Origin: Strobilurus pachycystidiatus
Lineage: Eukaryota; Basidiomycota; Agaricomycetes; Agaricales; Physalacriaceae
Length of the DNA stretch: 64,000 bases
NCBI GenBank assembly: GCA_019915135.1
Contig: JAHLMK010000020.1
Coordinates: 558,001-622,000, forward strand
Direction of reading: 5' to 3'
The number at the start of each line of letters is the position of its first letter. The first letter of the stretch is position 1. A model generated the notes under the pieces. That model was not told the DNA's origin. It made no database searches and worked only from the letters and a program-made list of their open reading frames with translations. The translations under genes and the position numbers were made by a program. Positions 57,228 to 64,000 of this stretch are shown in pieces.

Positions 57228-58780
57228 AAGCCTTCCTGGCTTTCCTCACCCCATCCACAGTCGCGTCATTGCTCCCACGGAAGAGCTTCCGGACGAGTTC
57301 CCATTTGTCTTGGACATGAACCCAGGAAAGACACAAGGAGTTGGTAAGACACTCAATAGCTTGCATTTCTGAGGTACTGACATCTTACGCCGCGCAAGGC
57401 TCGATGCAAGCGACCATTGGCCATGATGGCAAACGCAGTAGCTCTGCGACGTCTTATTTGGGCCCCAAGTTCATTGGAAGACCCAACCTGCACGTCCGTC
57501 ATGGGGCTCGGGTCACGAGAGTGCTACAGAGTGTCGCGCATAAAGGATCAGACGTTAAGGTCGACTCGGTTGAATTGATCCAGACTTCGCACAGTGAGTA
57601 CCCCTACATGTCCCCTTCTATTCATGCTCTGATAGAGATTCGCGTCAGACGAGAGTCACTTAATCAAAGCAACGAAAGAAGTCATTCTTTCCGCCGGATG
57701 GATTGACACATCGGACCCTCCTACTCCATTCGGGAATCGGTGAAGCGTCCTTACTATTCTCACTCGGTATACCGCTACTCCACGACCTCCCAAGCGTCGG
57801 AAAGAACTTCTCTGATCAGCCGAAGATATTCATAAAGTGGTTCGTGAGTGCCACTGATACATGGGACGATATATTTCGCAACAATACCTACAAAGAAGAG
57901 CTGCTCAATGAGTGGCGTACATCTGGTATGGGTCCGTTGGTGGACACGCTTGCCAGCCATATTATCTGGAATCGGCTTCCCTCGAACTCGTCTATTTTCG
58001 AGCAATTCGCAGATCCAGCTGCTGGGCCTGATACACCACATATGGAATTGGGTATTCAGGTAGGACTTGTCATATCGTTGTTCGTCGTGAACTCAAGTCG
58101 AACGTCAGAATGGTTGGGACACATCCATTTCTTTACAACCTAAAGCGGGATATTTCATGAGCATTGGCACCTCCGTCTCGACGCCACTTTCTCGTAAGGT
58201 CTTTGTTGTCTTTGTACACTCCGACCTCGCTAAAGTCTGTGTTATAGGCGATTCGGTTTCTATCAACTCCTCGGATCCACTTTCTTTACCTCTCATTGAT
58301 CCAGCATTTCTATCGCACGAGTTTGACTTATTTACCCTAGTAGCAGCCATCAAGAGCGCCCTTCGCTTGCTCCGGGCGCAAGCGTGGGACGATTATGTCC
58401 TGCAGCCTGCCGATGAGACTCTAGCAAACGCGACAACGGATGCAGATCTCGAAGCGTTTGCGAGGGCTAACGCTGGTACGGCTGCTCACCCCGTCGGAAC
58501 GTCGAGCATGTCGCCAGTTGGTGCAGACTGGGGTGTTGTGGATCCTGACTTTTGAAGGTGAAAGGAATCGTTGGACTGAGGGTGATTGACGCGTCGATTT
58601 TGGTGCGTACGCGAATCTACACTCATCAACAAGTAGTGACGCAAACGATCTTCCCAACCTTTGGTGCCCAGTGGACATACGCAAGCACCTACGTACGCAG
58701 TCGCAGAAAGGGCGACAGACATCATCAAAGCGGCGTGGAAGTAGCAGTAGCCGACGGCCATCGTTGTGATATAATGTTTT
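57228..58780 (+). pseudogene. GMC oxidoreductase (aryl-alcohol/glucose-methanol-choline type), broken
   Basis: Motifs in order: ELPDEFPFVLDMNPG, TIGHDGKRSSSATSYLGPKF (substrate-side GMC signature region), IKATKEVILSAGWIDT (second GMC signature), LLHSGIGEASLLFSLGIPLL, TWDDIFRNNTYKEELLNEWR, DPLSLPLIDPAFLSHEFDLF, and AAHPVGTSSMSPVGADWGVV, which holds the catalytic His region. The segments lie in different frames: a shift near 57715, and others after 58543 before GLRVIDASIL. The FAD-binding N-terminus with the GxGxxG motif is missing, the sequence starting abruptly beside the 152 bp inverted repeat. Such enzymes are secreted flavoproteins supplying H2O2 for wood decay. This copy is dead. Confidence 0.8.
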
Positions 58781-59580
58781 AGTATACAACCAGCAAACGA
58801 TTTACATTCATGTCAACATACGAGCCACAAAAGGGTCCATGCCTACTTACTGCATTCCGTCGGCGTTTGTACACTGACGGATTTGGTCGCACCCCGCTTC
58901 CTGCCAGGCTGCGCCGATCACGCGCCGTTTGATGTTGCTTGGCATGGCCACTGCCCTTTTCTTTTTTTCTCTTGCCATATCCTTTCCGACCACTTCAGCG
59001 CTTCAGCCATCGCCTCCAGCGCTTACATCTCTACACTCCGACATGCCACATTGGCGACGCTCGCCTGGCCAGTCTACATAGGACCGGATATGAACAATTC
59101 TAGGAGAACAGGACCATCAGTTTACTCCAAGACGTGCACCATAGTCACTCGAGGCGATTATCCTTAGCTCAAGAGAGATCACAGCCTGCATTCAATGTAT
59201 GGAGGGCTTTATTTTGGCGTGATAAACAGGCGCAAGGTAAGTCTCATGTCGGGGCATGTAGGCGTTGGCTGACACGTCTGAAGACCATCTGAACAAGCCG
59301 CCAGAGATATACCACTTCTCAGTACAACTGCCTACAGCGCTCCAACGTTGCTGCGTTTGCTCCATGCGACGCCTGGACGCGTCCCCGTCCGTTCCGGTCC
59401 AAACCAATCCCGTCATCTCATCCATCCATCTTTACTCGGCGGCATGTGATCCACCCATCCCACTTATTCACTCTGTTCAGTCGGTGACTAAGACTTCTTA
59501 CTGGGCTGTAACAAGCCGTCGAGTTTGAACCCCATAGATAACGCGCGCCTTCACCTAATCTCACAATCACCGCCACCACC
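58781..59580. other. Intergenic, nothing recognised
   Basis: No coding signal. This is the presumed promoter side of the oxidoreductase pseudogene at 59581. Confidence 0.4.
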
Positions 59581-61472
59581 ATGAACGGCTGGCATCTAGG
59601 CGAAGCAGCGATCCGCCGCAAGACGGGCATCGACAAGGACCCCTCCACCCTCTACCGCTATACCATGATCCAAGCTGATATGCCCGAACAACACGCTGAA
59701 TTCTATTCCACACGCCTACCCTTCCTACCTGTCACCATCCTCCACGAACAGGGCCGTCCGTGGGGTTTGATCTTGGCTGGCGACGGGAACCGTGGATTCG
59801 TTGCGTATCCGAGATACAACACGCTCGTGGCCAAGGCGAATGTGTGGCAAGGAGACCCAATAAGGAGGATGAGGGTTATGGTACGGCAGTATCGGCGTGG
59901 AGTTTTCTACAAGGAGGCGGAACAAGCTTGCGGGAAGGATTACGAGGATCGAGAGGAAGGATATCTGGAATATTGAAATTGAGGTCAACGAAACAATTGG
60001 GTATGTCTTTCTTCCTTCAGTGGTTTCATCATCTTTGACCGATGAACAGGAATTGTCCGAAATACATACCCGTACGGGATCTCGTTCCGCTTCCAGCGAA
60101 CCCGACGGTTTTGCACGAAAATTGTAACATGTCGAAGGACGACAGACTACCAGAATGTGCCCTTTCTCTCATATAACAATCTGACACCATCTTTTTTGGC
60201 TCGACGCACGATAGCCGCGATGAACAATTCCCTTCGCATGTGGGCATGAACATCCGCAGTGGTCGACCAGGTTTTGTTCGTGCCAGTTCTAATGGACGTA
60301 CTCTTGTTCTTCCAGACTACTCTGTAATCAAATCCTCACCTCCCTTGGGAACGTCGAAGCCACCCTTGGGAACGTCGAAGCCACCCCCCTTGCCTCTATC
60401 ACTTTTCTTTCCTTTACCACCCGTCCTCTACGTCACTGGCCGTACTCGTAATCTCGTGGGCGAAGAAGCAAGCCAGCTGATGTTCCAGCAGGACCGCTTG
60501 ACGACGGTCTTCGTAATGGGCTGCGTCTTCATTGAGAACGCATTACCGGTCCGACAGAGGGAGGGTACGGAGGTGCAGTTGAGCCCGTACAATCCACCAC
60601 TACGGTACCTCGCCGAGGAAACCAAAAGTCGTAAGATACTCGATCAGGAGACGGTGGAGGCGACCCTCATACGCATGGAGCTCCATGCACCCAACATCGG
60701 AACATTCACCTTCGCCACCTCTGCGCCGCTGGACATTATCCCCGAACAGGCGATCATCCTGGACCTCAAATCATTCCTCGGCATGCCCAAATACCGACAC
60801 ATGGCGCCTGACGACCCCGTCTCGCTCAACGACGACTGCGTTCGCACATGGACCGTCACAGACATGTCCCCATCTCGCCACGATTCTGCGATAACGCTCA
60901 AACTCAGACCTCAGGGTGCGGCATCGGGTGCGCTCTTTATGATTGCACATAAAGTACCTTTGGTGTGGATGTCGGATTCTCGGCGCTTGGATTTGAAGCT
61001 GCCTGTTCTGGGTGTGACGGGGGAGTTTGACCTACGGTCGGGCGAGGATAAGAAGGTGTTGATGATAGCGGGTGGCATTGGCGTGACCCCGTTCTTGTGC
61101 ATGCTGAAGTACGCGAAGGGCTGGGATGTGCGTGTGCTATTGGCGACGAGGGAGCCTGGGGTCTTGGTTCCGCTCGTTTTGGAGGCGGCACAGGGGGTGA
61201 ATCTGCAGATGGATGTCTTTTCTGCTGATGAAGAGTACGCGAAGGAGAATTGTGAAGGGATTACTCTTCATCGGAGTCGTCTTACGACGGAGTCTTTCGT
61301 TGAGAGGCGGAAGGAGTGGGAAGATAGGCTCATGTTTGTTTGCGGACCGGGTGGCATCCAAGATGTTGCCAAGGACGGTCTCGCGCAGGCCGGCGTGTCC
61401 TCGGATTGCATCAAACTAGAGGGATTTGCGTACCAGTTCCCGAAATCTGAACTTCATCACCGATTTATGTAG
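59581..61472 (+). pseudogene. PNPOx-like FMN domain fused to FAD/NAD(P)-binding reductase, disrupted
   Basis: It starts at ATG 59581 (MNGWHLGEAAIRRKTGIDKD). The N-terminal split-barrel FMN domain includes LPFLPVTILHEQGRPWGLIL and FSTRRRNKLAGRITRI. A reductase module follows with TWTVTDMSPSR, VLMIAGGIGVTPFLCML (NAD(P)-binding GGxGxTP) and RLMFVCGPGGIQDVA. Lesions: a frame change between MVRQYRRG and VEFSTRRR (about 59895), an in-frame TAA after ECALSLI (about 60174), a 1 nt loss near 60327, and a loss of about 5 nt near 60420 that restores the frame. An intron at about 60003-60050 is retained. A 21 bp exact tandem duplication lies at about 60343-60384. The family probably acts as a flavin oxidoreductase; substrate unknown. 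The second half (from 60240) remains open to the stop at 61472. Confidence 0.75.
60342..60384 (+). repeat. 21 bp tandem duplication, two copies
   Basis: Two exact copies of CCTTGGGAACGTCGAAGCCAC in tandem within the oxidoreductase pseudogene. They would add seven residues in frame. Confidence 0.85.
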
Positions 61473-61600
61473 AATCAAAAAAAGCAATTAAATGTGCCAC
61501 ATGATAAAAACGGCAAAATCACCGTCAGGTGGTGTGACATGTAACGTTGATCAAAGTGGAACCGAAGAGAAAGAAACATTCCCATTTGCTTTCTGCTTCC

Positions 61601-62376
61601 ATGTCGCTAAGCGCCGGCTCCACCTCTCCGCTCAATCTCCCATCCACCACGGCCACCGCGCCTCCCTGCACGCTATGCGGAAAGACGCTCCCGGAACAGT
61701 ACAAGTGGAAGCGCTGCGACCACTGCAAGCAGAAGATCCGTGATCAAACGTTGCGGCGGAAGCAGCGCGAGGCGGCCAAAAGGATGGATGTGCTGCAGGC
61801 ATCGAACCACAATACATTGAAGCGCAAGGAACCTGGGAACGTTAGCACAATATCCGCTCAGTCTGATCAGTTGGATTTATCTACCATATCAAAGAAGGTG
61901 CGCGCTCAGGCCTTTGCCGCGTTCCGCAGTGAAAGCTGATACGTGTCGCAGCCGCGTTTGTCTTCATCTACCAAACCTGATTATCAACCCCTCTACGAAA
62001 TCCGTGGCCTGGCAGAATTCTACAGGGCACTTGAAGGGTCGAAGAAGATAAACCTTAACGTGTATCATTCCCTTGTGGTGGACGAGAAACTCGATAACTT
62101 TGATCGCGCCAAAGACGTTGCGGCGGACCTCCAGCACTCGTGCGAATTCAAGTTAGGGTGCGTATTCGGCCCTCTTCACTTCCGCGCAGTATTGACTAGT
62201 CCATCAGGAAGGGGCACGTCACACGCGACAAGGACACGGGCGCCTGCTTGTTGGTGTTCCAACCGGAGCCATTTCCTGGGAGATTGAATGGGACGGTGAG
62301 TATCGGAGTCGTGAAGGACGAGTCTCATCCTCTAGGCATCAATGGCCAGAAGGTTTCCATACAAATCTACTATTAA
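61601..62376 (+). CDS. Fungal CxxC...CxxC protein of unknown function, 223 aa
   Basis: Exons 61601-61897, 61952-62157 and 62208-62376, introns 54 and 50 nt, total 672 nt in one frame. The start is ATG 61601 (MSLSAGSTSPLNLPSTTATA); upstream in-frame codons lack an ATG. A four-Cys motif, PCTLCGKTLPEQYKWKRCDHC, is followed by a basic helix (KQKIRDQTLRRKQREAAKRM). The C-terminal half, with EIRGLAEFYRALEG and GINGQKVSIQIYY, looks like a small folded domain. The first intron removes an in-frame TGA (61937) and has a CTGAT branch-like site. The pattern resembles a basidiomycete-specific family of putative nucleic-acid-binding proteins. Function unknown. Confidence 0.65.
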
Positions 62377-62518
62377 CGGCGTTGCTGGGGTTTGAAATTT
62401 CGTGTTGACCACATCGTATTATTGGCTTGATTTAACGTACTTATCTGCAGATATCATAGGTGTACTTGAATTAGACGGTTCATTTCTTGCAAAACACGCG
62501 CTGCATTGAGAGGCTATC

Positions 62519-63870
62519 CTACGACATAGGGTCTGGAATAATCACTTCGAAACCTTTCCTCTTCCACCACTTCTCCAGCGTCACCAGACTGTCGACGGCG
62601 TCCATCACCGTCTTCTGCCAGGGGATATACGAAACCTTTTCGAACCCAATAGTCTCCTCGATATACTCTCTGTCAACGTCGAGTGTAAACGAAGGCCAAT
62701 TTGACACCGTCTCCGGATCGCCGAGACGCTTCCTCAGCCTCGGTCGGTTCGCCGAAATGATTTCTATCGCCATCCTATACGAGCATTGACCTGGACATAC
62801 GATAGGGAATCGTTTTCGTCCAACTTCCGCTGTCGGTCTTGATTCAAGGGCCAGGATGAGGGCGCGTGCTATATCGCGGACGTCGGCACAGCCATTCTGG
62901 AACGGATGGGGATAGGATATGTTGTGTGGCCGGAGGAGCGCATGTATGAGTTGGTACCCAGTCCGCGAAAGTCTGGTTCTGGTAAGAGATGTTCAAAGCC
63001 GGGCGCGAAAGGTCCGTACGTCGTCCCAGCGGAAACTACGAGGGTGGAATCATCGGGCGACGTTCTCCAGGAAGGAGAAGAGAGAAAACGGCTCACTAAG
63101 AGAGACATCTATCGGGTTGTCGTTACTGAATGCCCCGAGCATCTGGTCGGCGAGGACTTTCTGCGCGATCAAGCAGACAATTGGTTCGGTGAGTCCTTTT
63201 TCTTTACAGATAGTATTCCAGTCTATCATTGTTTCGTAGACTCATTTGGCTGGAGTGTTGGGTGTGGGAGAACGTACTAATCGGCCCCCAAGGTATCTCG
63301 AACGGGAACGCAAAGATAGAGCTCACGACGACCATCCTCTCGACCCCAGCCTCAAGTGCTTCTCGAACTAGATGTAGAGTACATGGAGCAAAAGGCTGTC
63401 CTTGATGCTCAGCCAGAAAAGGGAAGGACCAAGGAAGATAGAGTTACGGAACTCACCATCTCCTTTGACATTGCAACAGCCGCACGACCAAGGCCAGGAC
63501 CTCGAGCTGCAGTATTAATGACACCGTACACGCCTGACGAGACACTGTGAGTTTATGATAAGAGTCAATCTGTATCCTACCATCCAGGTATTCTGAAAGG
63601 TCATCGTTGTAGATATCCGGAACGTCTACAACTTCAAACGACCTTCGGCCGTGATTTGCAGATGACGCTTTTCGCAGAAGGACAACCTTGTCGTCGCAAA
63701 CAATTCTGTTCGATCATCATGAGCGGGAACGAATCACAATGGAACAAATGCGCAAATTCCCACACTGGGACGCGATATCTTCGACTGAGCAGCTGGGTTA
63801 TGACCTCATAGCCAAAAAAACAAGATCCTCCCGTTACCTAGCACGCAGAGCTAGATCAATTACCATCCTT
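62519..63870 (-). CDS. SDR-type NAD(P)-dependent epimerase/reductase
   Basis: Minus strand, several exons. N-terminal Rossmann motif VTGGSCFFGYEVITQLLSRR (about 63855), then VDVPDIYNDDLSEYLDGVSG and VYGVINTAARGPG (nucleotide-binding loop), REALEAGVERMVVVSSIFAF (strand 5 with the catalytic Ser region), IAQKVLADQMLG (YxxxK-equivalent segment, where the usual Tyr is not evident), and STLVVSAGTTYGPFAPGFEH. It ends MAIEIISANRPRLRKRLGDP through WWKRKGFEVIIP and the stop at 62519. This is the extended SDR family of dihydroflavonol-reductase-like or sterol-dehydrogenase-like enzymes acting on carbonyl or sugar substrates. Splice sites between 63.68 and 63.1 kb are only partly resolved and the frame changes between blocks, so damage is possible. 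Confidence 0.6.
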
Positions 63871-64000
63871 ACACGGCTACTTTTCGGGACTTCCAAATAC
63901 AATTTTCGAGTCGTCGAAAGGCATCTCCCAGTGAGGGGCAGGAGGAGGGGCATGTCCAAATATATACTATCAGTGGGAAATTGATGCTAAAGAGGCTCTC

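Noticed and set aside
60240..61472. 410-codon ORF taken as a complete reductase gene starting at 60240.
   Set aside because: The N-terminal FMN domain is recognisable upstream to 59581, and the ORF's first part contains a frame-shifted segment. It is the 3' half of a broken fusion gene.
61937..61939. In-frame TGA in the CxxC protein gene, first read as a nonsense mutation.
   Set aside because: It falls inside a 54 nt GT-AG intron (61898-61951) that preserves the frame, so the gene is intact.
1..64000. CRISPR arrays, bacterial operons or rRNA/tRNA genes.
   Set aside because: No regularly spaced short direct repeats, no prokaryotic gene layout and no recognisable rRNA or tRNA by eye. Introns throughout show a eukaryotic nuclear genome. 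tRNA genes cannot be fully excluded without a covariance search.

Overview
This window reads as nuclear DNA of a basidiomycete, most likely an agaricomycete. Genes carry many short introns (46-80 nt, GT-AG with a few GC-AG). The mobile elements (Ty3/gypsy, Plavaka) and a DUF6532 gene are typical of mushroom-forming fungi. The housekeeping genes (CstF-64, UTP10, Sec24, importin-beta-3, ThrRS) are eukaryotic. All calls come from reading the sequence by eye; no searches were run.

Layout. 1-6.87 kb holds the 5' two-thirds of a minus-strand Ty3/gypsy retrotransposon: a putative short LTR, gag-protease, then pol in the same frame behind a single UGA CUA stop. 7.4-9.8 kb has an AT-rich island and a broken pol fragment of a related element. 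9.9-11.4 kb looks like a decayed tandem array of about 290 bp units. 13.4-14.1 kb carries a small SANT-like gene. 16.41-23.20 kb is an apparently complete DNA transposon with 30 bp terminal inverted repeats, holding a 1070-residue Plavaka transposase and a divergently transcribed 13-exon DUF6532 gene. 26.9-32.5 kb is the conserved core: a 1018-residue chromodomain protein and, divergent from it, CstF-64. 32.8-42.2 kb holds a ThrRS fragment, an unassigned stretch, a broken RING-CH ubiquitin ligase and a UTP10 gene lacking its 5' part.

UTP10 is interrupted at about 42.22 kb by one arm of a large inverted duplication (42.22-44.68 and 49.82-52.32 kb). Both arms carry an unknown gene and a Sec24 copy, each with different lesions. 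The 5.1 kb spacer holds an importin-beta-3 fragment, a membrane-anchored kinase-like gene and a small intact coiled-coil gene. From 52.5 kb to the end come an unresolved stretch, a small ORF, a 152 bp perfect inverted repeat next to a GMC oxidoreductase pseudogene, a broken FMN/FAD/NAD(P) oxidoreductase, an intact 223-residue CxxC protein and an SDR-type epimerase/reductase.

Genes that look intact and functional are Plavaka, DUF6532, the chromodomain gene, CstF-64, the 184-residue coiled-coil gene and the CxxC gene. Much of the rest is fragmentary duplicated or decaying DNA, so the region seems to be a rearranged accessory segment around a conserved core at 27-32.5 kb.
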